A DNA stretch of 64,000 nt from Xanthobacter aminoxidans (GCF_023571765.1 NZ_JAMJXC010000008.1:62001-126000); one strand, 5' to 3'. Numbered from the stretch's first letter, positions 25,361 to 34,744 are shown. Numbers and translations: made by a program. Notes: generated by a model from the letters alone, not told the origin.

Positions 25361-25903
25361 ATGGACATCGGGGACCGGCTGCGCCAGCTGCGGCTCCTGC
25401 ACGGCATCTCCCAGCGCGAGCTGGCGAAGCGGACGGGCGTGACCAACTCGACCATCTCTCTGATCGAGTCCAACACCTCGAACCCCTCGGTCGGCGCCTT
25501 GAAGCGGATTCTGGAGGGCATCCCCATCGGCCTCGCGGAATTCTTCGCGTTCGAACCGGAGGCACCAAAGCAGACATTCTATGCCGCCGAGGAACTCACC
25601 GAAATCGGCAAGGGCGCGATCTCCTATCGCCAGGTGGGCGAGCGCCTGTTCGGCCGCAAGCTGCAGATTCTGAAAGAGTGCTATCAGCCGGGAGCCGACA
25701 CCGGCGTCGTCCCGCTGGTCCACGAGGGCGAGGAAGGCGGCATTGTCCTGTCCGGCCGGCTGGAGGTGACGGTCGACGCCGTGCGGCGCATCCTGGGTCC
25801 CGGCGACGCCTATTATTTCGAGAGCCGCCGCCCGCACCGCTTCCGCTGCATCGGCCCGCGCCCCTGCGAGGTCATCAGCGCCTGCACCCCGCCGAGCTTC
25901 TGA
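25361..25903 (+). CDS. XRE-family regulator with C-terminal cupin domain (PuuR-like)
   Basis: A 180-residue regulator: HTH_3 at about residues 5-60 (LRLLHGISQRELAKRTGVTNSTISLIE), then a double-stranded beta-helix cupin at about 100-178 (HEGEEGGIVLSGRLEV, GDAYYFESRRPHRF). ATG 25361 is chosen because the HTH then starts at residue 3-5; an ATG 57 nt upstream adds a tail with no family match. XRE-cupin proteins such as PuuR control polyamine and amino-acid catabolism, and this one faces an omega-aminotransferase gene. The 145-bp divergent gap is AT-rich, with CATTG repeated near 25292 and 25316. Confidence 0.9.
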   Translation: MDIGDRLRQLRLLHGISQRELAKRTGVTNSTISLIESNTSNPSVGALKRILEGIPIGLAEFFAFEPEAPKQTFYAAEELTEIGKGAISYRQVGERLFGRKLQILKECYQPGADTGVVPLVHEGEEGGIVLSGRLEVTVDAVRRILGPGDAYYFESRRPHRFRCIGPRPCEVISACTPPSF

Positions 25904-25907
25904 CGGC

Positions 25908-26567
25908 CTATCCGGCGTGCGCGCCCCAGGCCGGGAAGAGGTGGCCCAGCGCGGCGCTCAGCATCTCCATGGCGATGGCGGCCAGCACGATGCCCATCAG
26001 GCGCTTGGAAATGCTCAGCGCGGTCGGAGAGAGGATGGAAGAGAGGGCGGGTGCCGCGGCCATTGCGATGCCGAAGAACACCACATAGCCGATAAGCCCG
26101 AGATAGAACCCCGCCGCGCCGCCCGCGGTGGCGCTGGAGCCGGAGAAGATGATGATTGTCGTCATCGTTCCCGGCCCGATGGAAAGGGGAATGCCCAGCG
26201 GGTAGACGCCGAGGCTGGAAGCGGAGCTGAAGGTCTTCTTTTCCGCCTCCGTGCCGGCGTGCGCACTGTGTTCCTCGCCGCTGAGCATGGAGAGCGCGAG
26301 GAGCAGCACGATGAGGCCGCCCGCCAGCTGGAAGTGGGTGACATCGATGCCGAACATGCCCAGCACGAACCGTCCGCCCAATGCGCAGACAAGGCAGCCG
26401 AGCGCCACCGTCGCGTTCAGCACCAGCATGGTGCTGCGCCGCTCGGCCGGCGAGCGGTCCGCCGTCAGGCTGAGGAACACCGGGATGATCGTCAGCGGAT
26501 TCATGATGGCGAAGAGCGCCGCGAACAGCTTGGCGGACAGCGTCAGATCGATACCGGCAAAGTTCAC
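25908..26567 (-). CDS. MarC-family integral membrane protein
   Basis: A 219-residue membrane protein with six predicted spans. The family motif FAIMNPLTIIPVFLSLT is near residue 20, and LGVYPLGIPLSIGPGTMTTII is in the second half. MarC/YchE proteins are often annotated as antibiotic-resistance proteins, but for MarC itself that role was not confirmed; transport of neutral amino acids has been proposed for some members. Its stop lies 4 nt from that of the convergent XRE-cupin gene. No operon partner is visible. Confidence 0.9.
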   Translation of the reverse strand: MNFAGIDLTLSAKLFAALFAIMNPLTIIPVFLSLTADRSPAERRSTMLVLNATVALGCLVCALGGRFVLGMFGIDVTHFQLAGGLIVLLLALSMLSGEEHSAHAGTEAEKKTFSSASSLGVYPLGIPLSIGPGTMTTIIIFSGSSATAGGAAGFYLGLIGYVVFFGIAMAAAPALSSILSPTALSISKRLMGIVLAAIAMEMLSAALGHLFPAWGAHAG

Positions 26568-26807
26568 GTCGCAAGCCCCCCTGCGGCGGACGAGTCAGGA
26601 TGCCACCGTCCCTAGGTGTTTAATCCCGGCATGTGGTGAGTTGGAGTGAGCGTGAAACATTCTGGCTCTGAAGTCCATCGTTTGGAAACCGGAACGGGGG
26701 ATGGTCCCCTCGGAAGGCCGGTTGAGGCGCTCGGCCTATGCCGCAGGGCAGAGGCCACGCGGGACAGCTTCGACGGGAAGCGCCCAACAACCGGCCCTCG
26801 CCCCAGA

Positions 26808-26826
26808 AATATTGCGGCGCAATATT
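26808..26826. promoter_or_regulatory. 19-bp perfect palindrome
   Basis: AATATTGCG-G-CGCAATATT, with 9-bp arms around a single G. It is 44 bp upstream of the BenM/CatM-type site and stands out in this high-GC genome. It could be an operator for a second regulator of the benzoate genes, or for the MarC gene 240 bp away. The binder is unknown. Confidence 0.5.
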
Positions 26827-26869
26827 GAATAAATCCTACAGGACAACCATGCGGTGTCGCACCTGTTAC

Positions 26870-26884
26870 ATACTCAATAAGTAT
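26870..26884. promoter_or_regulatory. BenM/CatM-type LysR binding site upstream of MFS-benD
   Basis: ATAC-TCAATAA-GTAT matches the established ATAC-N7-GTAT consensus of BenM and CatM exactly. A further ATAC half-site follows at 26891-26894, giving an array typical of LysR activation sites. The matching site at 30431 lies next to the LysR gene, so one regulator probably controls both ends of the ben-cat cluster. Confidence 0.75.
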
Positions 26885-27147
26885 CGAAACATACCCAGTT
26901 GATCTTAGAGAATGCGCCTCCGCGCGTATAGCTTCACGCTGCGGCCATACCCGGGCTGGAAGCGCTCACCTCCCTCCCGGAACACTATGGCGGTGCCTCG
27001 TCTCCATCCGGGCCCGCACCATGCCTGTTCCCGCGTCGGCGGGGCGACGGCATGCCGAGACCGGGACTCTTCCTGTCGCTGACGGCGCCTCGTTCGCGAA
27101 CGACGCCACGGCGATGAGCAACAAGCAAAACCATTGAGGAAAGCCCG

Positions 27148-28500
27148 ATGCCAAACCGCCTTCCGCTCACGCGGGATGTCAAGGAGATCATCGACGCTGG
27201 GTCAATGACCGGCGCCCGGTGGGCCGTGGTCGGACTGTGTTTCGTCATTGCCCTGCTCGACGGCTTCGACACCCAGTCGATCGCCTTCATCGGGCCGGCC
27301 ATCGCGCAGGATTTCAAGATGAATCCTGCGGACATGACCTGGGTCATCACGGCCAGCATCATCGGCATGGCGATCGGCGCCATCGGGCTCGGCAGCTTCG
27401 GCGACCGTTTCGGCCGCCGCAAGGCGATCATGATCGCCATCGCCCTGTTCGGTGCCTTCTCGCTGGCCGGCGCCTATGCGACCTCTCCCACCCAGATCAT
27501 CGTGCTGCGCTTCCTGATCGGCCTCGGCATGGGCGGAGCGACGCCCTCCGTGCTCGCGCTCACCGGCGAGTACAGCACCGCGCCGAAGCGCGGGCTCATG
27601 ATCACCGCCGTGCTGCTCGGCCTGCCCGCCGGTGCGATGCTGGGCGGCCTCATCGCAGCGAGCTGGCTACCCTTGCTCGGCTGGCGGGGCATCTTCCTGC
27701 TCGGCGGCGCGCTTCCGCTCGCCTTGCTGGTCGTCATCTACGCCCTCCTGCCGGAATCCCCTGCCTTCCTCGTGTCCCGCAACAAGGCCGACGACCAGGA
27801 TCAGGCGCGGCGCCTGCTGGCGCGGATGACCGGCCAGATCGTGCCCGCCGACGTGCAGATCATCAGCCCGGTCAAGGTGGAGAACGGCGCATCCATTGCC
27901 GGCCTGTTCGAGGCGCGCTATCGCAGTGTCACGCTCGCGATTTCCGCGATCTACCTCTTCAACTGGATTGCGTGGTTCCTGCTGCTGCAGTGGCTGCCCA
28001 CCGCACTGACCACGCTGGGCCTCGAAAAGGCGCAGGCGGCGTATGGCACGGTCACGGTCAACGCCGCGTTCATCGCCATGGCGCTGCCGCTGTCGGCGCT
28101 CCTGCCCAAGGTGGATCCGCGCAAGCTCCTGACCGTGATGTTCATGGTCGGCATCGCCGTGGCGATCGGCCTCGGTTTTGCGGGCGACCGCTGGCCCGTG
28201 GTCTTCGTCCTGATCGCCCTTGCGGGCTTCGGCATCGGCGGCCAGCAGCTCGTGCTGAACTACCTGATCGCCAACGCCTATCCCACCCAGCTGCGGGCCA
28301 CGGCGACCGGCTGGGGCATCGGCATCGGGCGCTCGGGCGCCATCGTCGGCTCGGCCGTCGGCGGGCAGCTCCTGTCCGGCGCCGGTCCGTCGGGATACTT
28401 CATGGCGCTGGCGATCCCCCTCGCACTCGCAGCGTTCGCCACCCTCACGGTGCGCCGGACGTCCAGCGAGGGCGCCGCCGTACCTGCCGCCTCGCACTGA
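27148..28500 (+). CDS. MFS transporter, aromatic acid:H+ symporter (AAHS) family
   Basis: A 450-residue, 12-span transporter. The AAHS motif DGFDTQSIAFIGPAIAQDF is in helix 1, and the MFS loop motif GSFGDRFGRRKA follows helix 2. The family takes up benzoate, 4-hydroxybenzoate, muconate and related acids with protons. The ATG at 27148 follows TTGAGGAAAG. It is 74 nt upstream of benD, so it is very probably an uptake system for benzoate or a relative. A second AAHS transporter is encoded at 34745, so the two may differ in substrate. Confidence 0.9.
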   Translation: MPNRLPLTRDVKEIIDAGSMTGARWAVVGLCFVIALLDGFDTQSIAFIGPAIAQDFKMNPADMTWVITASIIGMAIGAIGLGSFGDRFGRRKAIMIAIALFGAFSLAGAYATSPTQIIVLRFLIGLGMGGATPSVLALTGEYSTAPKRGLMITAVLLGLPAGAMLGGLIAASWLPLLGWRGIFLLGGALPLALLVVIYALLPESPAFLVSRNKADDQDQARRLLARMTGQIVPADVQIISPVKVENGASIAGLFEARYRSVTLAISAIYLFNWIAWFLLLQWLPTALTTLGLEKAQAAYGTVTVNAAFIAMALPLSALLPKVDPRKLLTVMFMVGIAVAIGLGFAGDRWPVVFVLIALAGFGIGGQQLVLNYLIANAYPTQLRATATGWGIGIGRSGAIVGSAVGGQLLSGAGPSGYFMALAIPLALAAFATLTVRRTSSEGAAVPAASH

Positions 28501-28574
28501 GTGCGCTCCCGCGGGGCCTCCAGTGGCCCCGCGGGTCTCCGCCCGAGATCCAGCCGCACAGAAGGGGAAAACCC

Positions 28575-29378
28575 GTGTCGGACCAGACCACCCGCCCTCA
28601 ACGCTTCGCAGGCAAGAGCCTTGTCGTCACCGGCGCAGCCCAGGGTGTCGGCAAGCAGGTCGCGCTGGACGCCGCCGCCGAGGGCGGCCGCGTGCTGGTG
28701 GTGGACCGTTCGCCCATCGTCGCCGAGGTCGCCGCCGAGATCGAGGCAGCCCATGGCGCCGGCCGCGCCGTGGCGATGGTGGAGGATCTTGAGACCTACG
28801 CCGGCAACGACCGGGTGATGGCGCAGGCCGATGCCGCGTTCGGCAAGATCGACGTGCTGGTGACCAATGTGGGCGGCGCCATCTGGATGCGGCCGTTCCA
28901 GGAATTCGACGAGCGCCAGATCACGGCCGAGATCAGCCGCTCCCTGTTTCCCACCCTGTGGGGCTGCCGCACCGCTTTGCCCTACATGCTGCGCGAGGGG
29001 CGCGGGGCGATCGTGAACGTGTCGTCCATCGCCACCAAGGGCATCAATCGCATTCCCTATTCGGCGGCCAAGGGCGGCGTGAACGCCCTCACCGCCTCCC
29101 TTTCGTTCGAACTCGCGGGCACCGGCATCCGGGTCAATGCGGTCGCGCCGGGCGGGGTTTCGGCACCGCCCCGCCGCGTGCCGCGCGGCACCGATCCCAT
29201 CTCCGAGCAGGACAAGGCGTGGATGCAGGAGGTGGTGGACCAGACCCTGCGCGCCACCCATCTCGGCCGCTATGGCGAGCTTCAGGAGATCGCCGCCGCG
29301 ATCCTGTTCCTCGCCTCCGACGAGGCGTCCTACATTACCGGGACCGTGCTGCCCGCGGGCGGCGGCGACCAGGGCTGA
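28575..29378 (+). CDS. benD: cis-1,2-dihydroxycyclohexa-3,5-diene-1-carboxylate dehydrogenase (SDR)
   Basis: A 267-residue short-chain dehydrogenase. The cofactor motif VVTGAAQGVGKQVAL is near residue 18; the catalytic residues are in NVSSIATKGINRIPYSAAKGG (Ser, Tyr, Lys). BenD oxidises the cis-diol made by benzoate dioxygenase and loses CO2, giving catechol and NADH. The GTG at 28575 is preceded by AAGGGGAAAA. The segment VAPGGVSAPPRRVPRGT is typical of BenD. It is separated from benABC by the LysR gene and catB; the usual order is benABCD. The two parts share a predicted regulator. Confidence 0.87.
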   Translation: MSDQTTRPQRFAGKSLVVTGAAQGVGKQVALDAAAEGGRVLVVDRSPIVAEVAAEIEAAHGAGRAVAMVEDLETYAGNDRVMAQADAAFGKIDVLVTNVGGAIWMRPFQEFDERQITAEISRSLFPTLWGCRTALPYMLREGRGAIVNVSSIATKGINRIPYSAAKGGVNALTASLSFELAGTGIRVNAVAPGGVSAPPRRVPRGTDPISEQDKAWMQEVVDQTLRATHLGRYGELQEIAAAILFLASDEASYITGTVLPAGGGDQG

Positions 29379-29396
29379 CAGGCGACAGCCCCGAGC

Positions 29397-30338
29397 CTAT
29401 TCGGCGAAGGACGGCCGCGTCGGCAGATTGTGCTCGGCGCTGAGCCAGGGCGGGTTCTCCGCATACATCTCCCTGATGACCTCCTTCACCAGATCGATGT
29501 AGGGCGAGGTGTCGCCCACCCGGTGATAGAGGATCACGGGAGACGTGGCGCGTTCCCCCTCGAGCAGCCGGTAATGCACGTCGCTGCGCATCTGCCGCGC
29601 CGATGAGGGGATGACGCACAGACCGGTTTCGGCTGCGACGAGGCCGAGCGCGGTCTGGATTTCGCGCACCTCCTGCACCTCCGCCGGCCGGACATCGTGC
29701 CCGTGCAGCAAATTGAGCACCTGGTCGGCATAGCCCGGGCGCGGCTCTTTCGGATAGACGATGAGCTTCTGACCCGTCAGCGCACCGATGGGCAGGGGCG
29801 CGCTGTCCTGGGCCAGCGGCGTATCCTTGGGGATGGCGACGGTCAGGCGCTCCTCGCGCAGCACGATCTCCACCACACCGGAATCGCTGTGGTGCAGGCG
29901 CCCGAAGCCGATGTCGATGCGTCCTTCCTTCAGGGCCGGTATCTGCTGCACAGACATCATCTCCAGCACCTGGATCTCGATATCCGGCGTCCGGTGGCGC
30001 AGCTTGCGCACCAGCGAGGGCAGCCCGCCATAGAGGGTCGACGCCACGAAGCCGATGGACAGCACGCTGTTCTGGTTCAGCCCCACGCGCCGCGTCGCCG
30101 CGCGCATCTGTTCGACCCGCCCCAGCACCTGCAAGGCCTGCTCGTAGAACAGCCGGCCCGCCTCCGTCAGCCGCACCGGACGGCTGTTGCGGATGAGGAG
30201 GGCGACGCCCAGTTCGTCCTCCAGCGCCTGAATCTGACGGCTCAGGGGTGGCTGGGCGATGTTGAGCTGCTCGGCAGCGCGGGTGAAATTGCGCTCCCGC
30301 GCAACCCCAACGAAATACCGAAGCTGGCGAAGATCCAT
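29397..30338 (-). CDS. catR: LysR-family activator of benzoate/catechol genes (CatR/CatM/BenM type)
   Basis: A 313-residue LysR regulator. The N-terminal HTH (MDLRQLRYFVGVARERNFTR, then AAEQLNIAQPPLSRQIQALE) is of the CatM/BenM/CatR type. ATG 30338 gives the canonical MDLRQLRYF start; an upstream ATG would add eight residues. It is divergent from catB, the standard catR-catB layout. These proteins bind cis,cis-muconate (BenM also benzoate) and activate at ATAC-N7-GTAT sites. Exact sites are present at 30431-30445 and at 26870-26884, which supports this identity strongly. Confidence 0.88.
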   Translation of the reverse strand: MDLRQLRYFVGVARERNFTRAAEQLNIAQPPLSRQIQALEDELGVALLIRNSRPVRLTEAGRLFYEQALQVLGRVEQMRAATRRVGLNQNSVLSIGFVASTLYGGLPSLVRKLRHRTPDIEIQVLEMMSVQQIPALKEGRIDIGFGRLHHSDSGVVEIVLREERLTVAIPKDTPLAQDSAPLPIGALTGQKLIVYPKEPRPGYADQVLNLLHGHDVRPAEVQEVREIQTALGLVAAETGLCVIPSSARQMRSDVHYRLLEGERATSPVILYHRVGDTSPYIDLVKEVIREMYAENPPWLSAEHNLPTRPSFAE

Positions 30339-30430
30339 CCCACGCCCCCTCCGCGGGCACAATTTTTATGGTCACTTGCGGTATGTTGCGGCGCGGCAAG
30401 CTGCCGTTCCATTACATTTTTTCCGACATA

Positions 30431-30445
30431 ATACCCCTTGAGTAT
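30431..30445. promoter_or_regulatory. BenM/CatM-type LysR binding site in the catR-catB gap
   Basis: ATAC-CCCTTGA-GTAT, an exact match to the ATAC-N7-GTAT consensus. Its centre is 64 bp from the catB ATG and 100 bp from the catR ATG. AT-rich bases follow (TATAATTGTAAAC), which could hold a -10 element. Likely target of the LysR protein encoded at 29397. Confidence 0.78.
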
Positions 30446-30501
30446 AATTGTAAACACAAAAGGTTTTGGACGGCGGCGCCCGTCGTCCGCAAGGTGTCGC
30501 C

Positions 30502-31686
30502 ATGAACGCGACCTTTGCACATCCCATCCCGACCTCTGCTCCTGCCCGCGCCGTCATCGAGCGGGTGGAGACGGCGCTGATCGACCTTCCGACCATCCGG
30601 CCGCACAAGCTCTCTGTCGCGACCATGAACGGCCAGACGCTGATGCTGGTGCGCGTTCTGTGCAGCGACGGGGTGGTCGGCATCGGCGAGGGAACCACCA
30701 TCGGCGGCCTCGCCTATGGTGGTGAGAGCCCGGAGAGCATGAAGCTCGCGGTCGATACCTATTTTGCGCCCCTGATGGTGGGGCAGGACCCCACCGCCGC
30801 GCGCGCGCTGATGCTGCGCATCGGCAAGATGGTGAAGGACAACCGCTTTGCGAAGAGCGCCGTCGAGACCGCCCTTCTCGACGCGCAGGGCAAGCGCCTC
30901 GGCCAGCCGGTGAGTGAACTGCTGGGCGGTCGCCTGCGCTCCCGCCTGCCGGTGGCCTGGACCCTCGCATCGGGCGATACCGCAAAGGACATCGCCGAGG
31001 CGGAGAAAATGCTGGAGCTGCGGCGCCACCGCATCTTCAAGCTGAAGATCGGCGCGCGGACGCCGGCGGCCGACGTCGCCCATGTCGCGGCCATCAAGCG
31101 CGCACTCGGAGACCGCGGCGCGGTGCGGGTGGACGTCAACATGGCCTGGAGCGAGACCGACGCGGCCTACGGCATGGCCGCCCTCGCCGACGCCGGCTGC
31201 GAGCTGGTCGAGCAGCCCGTCGCCACGGCCGCCGGACTGGCGCGGCTGGTGCGCCGCTTCCCGGTGGCGCTGATGGCCGACGAGTCGCTCCAGGGGCCGG
31301 AGAGCGCCTTCGAGATCGCGAAAAACGCCGGCGCCGACGTGTTCGCCATCAAGATCGAGCAGAGCGGCGGCCTGTTCCAGGCCCAGCGCGTGGCCGCCAT
31401 CGCCGATGCGGCCGGCATCGGCCTTTATGGCGGCACCATGCTGGAAGGCGCGGTGGGCACCATCGCCTCGGCCCAGCTGTTCTCCACGTTCGTCAATCTC
31501 CAGTGGGGCACCGAGCTGTTCGGACCGCTGCTGCTGACCGAGGAAATTCTCGCCACGCCCCTCACCTATGCCGATTTCGAGCTGGCCGTGCCTGCCGGGC
31601 CGGGCCTCGGGATCGCGCTCGACGAGGATCGCGTGGACTTCTTCACCCGGGGCAGGCCCCGCAAGACCACGAGCGTCGCCGTGTAG
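30502..31686 (+). CDS. catB: Muconate cycloisomerase
   Basis: A 394-residue enolase-superfamily enzyme that cyclises cis,cis-muconate to muconolactone with Mn2+. All expected residues are present: KxK at 180 and 182 (FKLKIG), metal ligands D211, E237 and D260, and general base K284 (FAIKIEQSGG). ATG 30502 is chosen over an upstream ATG in the same frame, because the family begins about 15 residues before IERVETALIDLP. Unusually, catB precedes benA (104 nt apart), and catC, which normally follows, is not in the window. Confidence 0.94.
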   Translation: MNATFAHPIPTSAPARAVIERVETALIDLPTIRPHKLSVATMNGQTLMLVRVLCSDGVVGIGEGTTIGGLAYGGESPESMKLAVDTYFAPLMVGQDPTAARALMLRIGKMVKDNRFAKSAVETALLDAQGKRLGQPVSELLGGRLRSRLPVAWTLASGDTAKDIAEAEKMLELRRHRIFKLKIGARTPAADVAHVAAIKRALGDRGAVRVDVNMAWSETDAAYGMAALADAGCELVEQPVATAAGLARLVRRFPVALMADESLQGPESAFEIAKNAGADVFAIKIEQSGGLFQAQRVAAIADAAGIGLYGGTMLEGAVGTIASAQLFSTFVNLQWGTELFGPLLLTEEILATPLTYADFELAVPAGPGLGIALDEDRVDFFTRGRPRKTTSVAV

Positions 31687-31790
31687 GGCGCGCCACACCC
31701 GGTTCAACAATTTGCACGAACGCGCAGCCGGCCCCCGGGCGAACTCCGCCCTGACGCCGACGAAGCGCAGCATCTCGAGGGAGGATAGCC

Positions 31791-33149
31791 ATGCCAGCGA
31801 CTGCCGAAAGGACCCCTGATCTCGATCTCCTGCTCGCGACCGCGGTGCAGGACGACAAGGAGGCCGGCGTCTTCCGCTGCCGCCGCGACATCTTCACCAA
31901 CGAAGAGCTCTTCGAGCTGGAGATGAAGCATATCTTCGAGAGCAACTGGGTGTATCTGGCCCATGAGAGCCAGATTCCCGAGAACAACGATTACTACACC
32001 ACCTCGATCGGCCGCCAGCCGGTGGTGGTGACGCGGGACAAGGCGGGCGAACTCCACGCCGTCATCAATGCCTGCGCCCATCGCGGCGCGCTCCTGTGCC
32101 GGCGCAAGCACGGCAACAAGGGCAGCTTCACCTGCCCCTTCCACGGCTGGACTTTCTCCAACACCGGCAAGCTGCTCAAGGTGAAGGACGAGAAGACCAC
32201 CCAGTATCCGCCCCAGTTCGCCAAGAACGGCTCCCACGATCTGAAGCGCGTGCCGCGTTTCGAGAGCTACCGCGGCTTCCTGTTCGGCAGCCTGAAGGAA
32301 GATGTGGCGCCGCTCGCCGACTATCTCGGCGAGACCAAGGCCATCATCGACCTGATCGTGGACCAGGCACCGAACGGCCTTGAAGTGCTGCGGGGGAACT
32401 CGTCCTACATCTATGACGGCAACTGGAAGCTCCAGATGGAGAACGGCTGCGACGGCTATCACGTCAGCTCCGTTCACTGGAACTACGCGGCGACCATGGG
32501 CCGGCGCAAGGTGGAAGGCACCAAGGCGGTCGACGCCAACGGCTGGAGCCGGTCCGTCGCCGGCGTCTACGGCTTCGACAACGGCCACATCCTGCTGTGG
32601 ACCAACACGATGAACCCCGAGGTGCGCCCGGTCTACGGCCACCGCGAGGAGATCGCCGCCCGGGTCGGCCAGGAGCGGGCGGACCTCATCGTCAACCAGA
32701 CGCGCAATCTCTGCCTCTATCCCAACGTGTTCCTGATGGACCAGTTCAGCACGCAGATCCGCGTCGCGCGGCCCATCAGCGTGGACAAGACGGAAATCAG
32801 CATCTTCTGCTTCGCCCCCAAGGGCGAAAGCGCCGAGGACCGGGCGCTGCGCATCCGCCAGTACGAGGACTTTTTCAACGTCTCCGGCATGGGCACCTCG
32901 GACGACCTTGAGGAGTTCCGCGCCTGCCAGGTCGGCTATGCCGGCATCTCCGCGCTGTGGAACGACCTGTCGCGCGGCGCGCCCCTGTGGATCGAAGGTC
33001 CCGACGAGAACGCACTGCGCCTGGGCATTCGTCCGCTGCTCTCCGGCGAGCGCAGCGAGGACGAAGGGCTGTTCGTGCGCCAGCACGAATACTGGGCGAA
33101 GGTGATGCGCCAGGCCGTATCGCCCCGCGAGACGGGAGTTGCGGCATGA
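31791..33149 (+). CDS. benA: Benzoate 1,2-dioxygenase, large (alpha) subunit
   Basis: A 452-residue Rieske non-haem iron oxygenase. Rieske ligands C95, H97, C115 and H118 (CAH ... CPFH) and the mononuclear iron site D221, H224 and H229 ([10 protein letters not shown]) are all visible. BenAB dihydroxylates benzoate to the cis-diol acid using electrons from BenC. GAGGGAGGAT lies just before the ATG. Its stop overlaps the benB start (ATGA). The length equals known BenA proteins (about 450-460). Confidence 0.95.
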   Translation: MPATAERTPDLDLLLATAVQDDKEAGVFRCRRDIFTNEELFELEMKHIFESNWVYLAHESQIPENNDYYTTSIGRQPVVVTRDKAGELHAVINACAHRGALLCRRKHGNKGSFTCPFHGWTFSNTGKLLKVKDEKTTQYPPQFAKNGSHDLKRVPRFESYRGFLFGSLKEDVAPLADYLGETKAIIDLIVDQAPNGLEVLRGNSSYIYDGNWKLQMENGCDGYHVSSVHWNYAATMGRRKVEGTKAVDANGWSRSVAGVYGFDNGHILLWTNTMNPEVRPVYGHREEIAARVGQERADLIVNQTRNLCLYPNVFLMDQFSTQIRVARPISVDKTEISIFCFAPKGESAEDRALRIRQYEDFFNVSGMGTSDDLEEFRACQVGYAGISALWNDLSRGAPLWIEGPDENALRLGIRPLLSGERSEDEGLFVRQHEYWAKVMRQAVSPRETGVAA

Positions 33150-33634
33150 CCATCTCCCTCGAAGCCGCCCGCGCCTTCCTCTATCGCGAGGCGCGCCTGC
33201 TGGATGACCGCGCCTGGGACGAATGGCTCACCTGCTACGCGCCCGATGTCACCTACTGGATGCCCGCCTGGGATGACGACGACCGGCTCACCGAAGACCC
33301 GCAGTCGCAGATCTCGTTGATCTACTACCCCGACCGCGACGGGCTGGAAGACCGCATCTTCCGCATCAAGACCGAGCGCTCCGGCGCCTCCACGCCGGAG
33401 CCGCGCACCAGCCACAATGTGACCAATGTCGAACTCATGGCCACGCGGCCGGGCGAGATCGACGTCAGGTACAATTTCCACACCCTCAGCCACCGCTACA
33501 AGGTGACGGACCAGTTCTTCGGAACCATGTTCGTCACCCTGCGCGAGGATGAGGGGCAGATCATCATCTCGGCCAAGAAGATCGTTCTGAAGAACGACTA
33601 CATCCGCCAGGTCATCGACGTCTACCACGTCTGA
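33146..33634 (+). CDS. benB: Benzoate 1,2-dioxygenase, small (beta) subunit
   Basis: A 162-residue SnoaL-like beta subunit of ring-hydroxylating dioxygenases. The segments [18 protein letters not shown] and [12 protein letters not shown] are diagnostic for BenB/XylY, and the C-terminus [17 protein letters not shown] is conserved. It packs as the trimer core of the (alpha-beta)3 oxygenase and has no cofactor. ATG 33146 overlaps the benA stop by 4 bp. Confidence 0.95.
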   Translation: MTISLEAARAFLYREARLLDDRAWDEWLTCYAPDVTYWMPAWDDDDRLTEDPQSQISLIYYPDRDGLEDRIFRIKTERSGASTPEPRTSHNVTNVELMATRPGEIDVRYNFHTLSHRYKVTDQFFGTMFVTLREDEGQIIISAKKIVLKNDYIRQVIDVYHV

Positions 33635-33666
33635 CAGGCATCGATATCCGGCCCAGGGAGGGTTCC

Positions 33667-34689
33667 ATGTCCAGCCATACCATCGCGCTCAATTTCGAGG
33701 ATGGCGTCACGCGCATCATCGACTGCAAGGCGGGCGAAAAGGTGCTCGACGCGGCGTTCCGCAACAAGATCAACCTGCCCATGGACTGCTCGGACGGGGT
33801 CTGCGGAACCTGCAAGTGCCGCGCCGAAAGCGGCGTGTATGATCTGGGCGAAGACTATATCGAGGACGCCCTGACCGCCGACGAGGCGGCGCAGGGGCTG
33901 GTGCTGACCTGCCAGATGGTGCCGTCCAGCGACTGCATCATCGCCGTGCCGGTCAGCTCGCTCTCCTGCAAGACGGGGCTTCAGAAATTCGCCGCGACGG
34001 TGGCGCAGGTGAGCCTGCACAACGACGCCGCGGTGGTCCTGGAACTGGACGTGGACGGCCCTGCGCCCGTCTTCCTGCCGGGGCAATACGTCAATATCGA
34101 CGTGCCGGGCACGGGGCTCAGCCGCGCCTATTCCTTCTCCTCGGCGCCGGGCGAGACGCGCATCTCCTTCCTCATCAAGAGGATTCCCGGCGGCCTCATG
34201 AGCTCCTGGCTGGCGCGGGCGAAGCCGGGCGACAAGCTCACTCTCAACGGTCCGCTGGGCAGCTTCTATCTGCGCGATACAAGCGCGCCGCTGCTCTTCC
34301 TCGCCGGTGGCACGGGCCTCGCGCCCTTCCTCTCCATGCTGGAAGTGCTCGCCCGCGCCGGCTCCCAGCAGCAGATCCATCTCGTCTACGGCGTGACACG
34401 CGATCTCGATCTCGTGCAGGTGGAGACGCTCGAAGCCTACACCGCTCGCCTGCCGGGCTTCAGCTTCACCACCGTGGTGGCTGACGAAGCTTCGGCCCAT
34501 CCGCGCAAGGGATGGGTCACCCAGCACATGCCCGACGACATGCTCAGCGCGGCACCGGACGTCTATCTGTGCGGCCCCCCGCCCATGGTCGATGCCGTGC
34601 GCCACCATTTCGAGGCGACGGGCGTGACGCCCAACTGCTTCCACTACGAGAAATTCACGCCCAACGCGCCGCTGAAGGAAAGCGCCTAG
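33667..34689 (+). CDS. benC: Benzoate 1,2-dioxygenase electron-transfer component
   Basis: A 340-residue NADH:acceptor reductase with an N-terminal plant-type [2Fe-2S] domain (C41, C46 and C49 in CSDGVCGTC, fourth Cys in LTCQM), a ferredoxin-reductase FAD domain (RAYSFSSAPG) and an NAD domain (GGTGLAPFLS, YLCGPPPMV). It passes electrons from NADH to BenAB. A 32-nt gap after benB holds AGGGAGG. The length and domain order are exactly those of BenC. Confidence 0.95.
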   Translation: MSSHTIALNFEDGVTRIIDCKAGEKVLDAAFRNKINLPMDCSDGVCGTCKCRAESGVYDLGEDYIEDALTADEAAQGLVLTCQMVPSSDCIIAVPVSSLSCKTGLQKFAATVAQVSLHNDAAVVLELDVDGPAPVFLPGQYVNIDVPGTGLSRAYSFSSAPGETRISFLIKRIPGGLMSSWLARAKPGDKLTLNGPLGSFYLRDTSAPLLFLAGGTGLAPFLSMLEVLARAGSQQQIHLVYGVTRDLDLVQVETLEAYTARLPGFSFTTVVADEASAHPRKGWVTQHMPDDMLSAAPDVYLCGPPPMVDAVRHHFEATGVTPNCFHYEKFTPNAPLKESA

Positions 34690-34744
34690 GGCGCGTGCCA
34701 GCGAACAAGATCAAACGTGCAAAAGCACTCCGGGGAGGAAACAC

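Larger units (their letters stand above)
26568..27147. other. 580-bp non-coding region upstream of the MFS-benD operon
   Basis: No ORF here has codon use or a family match like the neighbours. It is noticeably less GC-rich around 26800-26900. It contains a 19-bp perfect palindrome (26808-26826) and a perfect ATAC-N7-GTAT LysR site (26870-26884) with a further ATAC half-site at 26891. About 260 nt separate the LysR site from the MFS ATG, so the leader may be long or an unseen small ORF or RNA may be present. Confidence 0.6.

Noticed and set aside
25908-26567. Multiple-antibiotic-resistance protein annotation for the MarC homologue
   Set aside because: A resistance role for MarC was not supported by later work, so only the family is stated.
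26646-26828. 60-codon ORF in the large non-coding gap
   Set aside because: No ribosome site, no motif, and its end runs through the 19-bp palindrome, so it is more likely chance.
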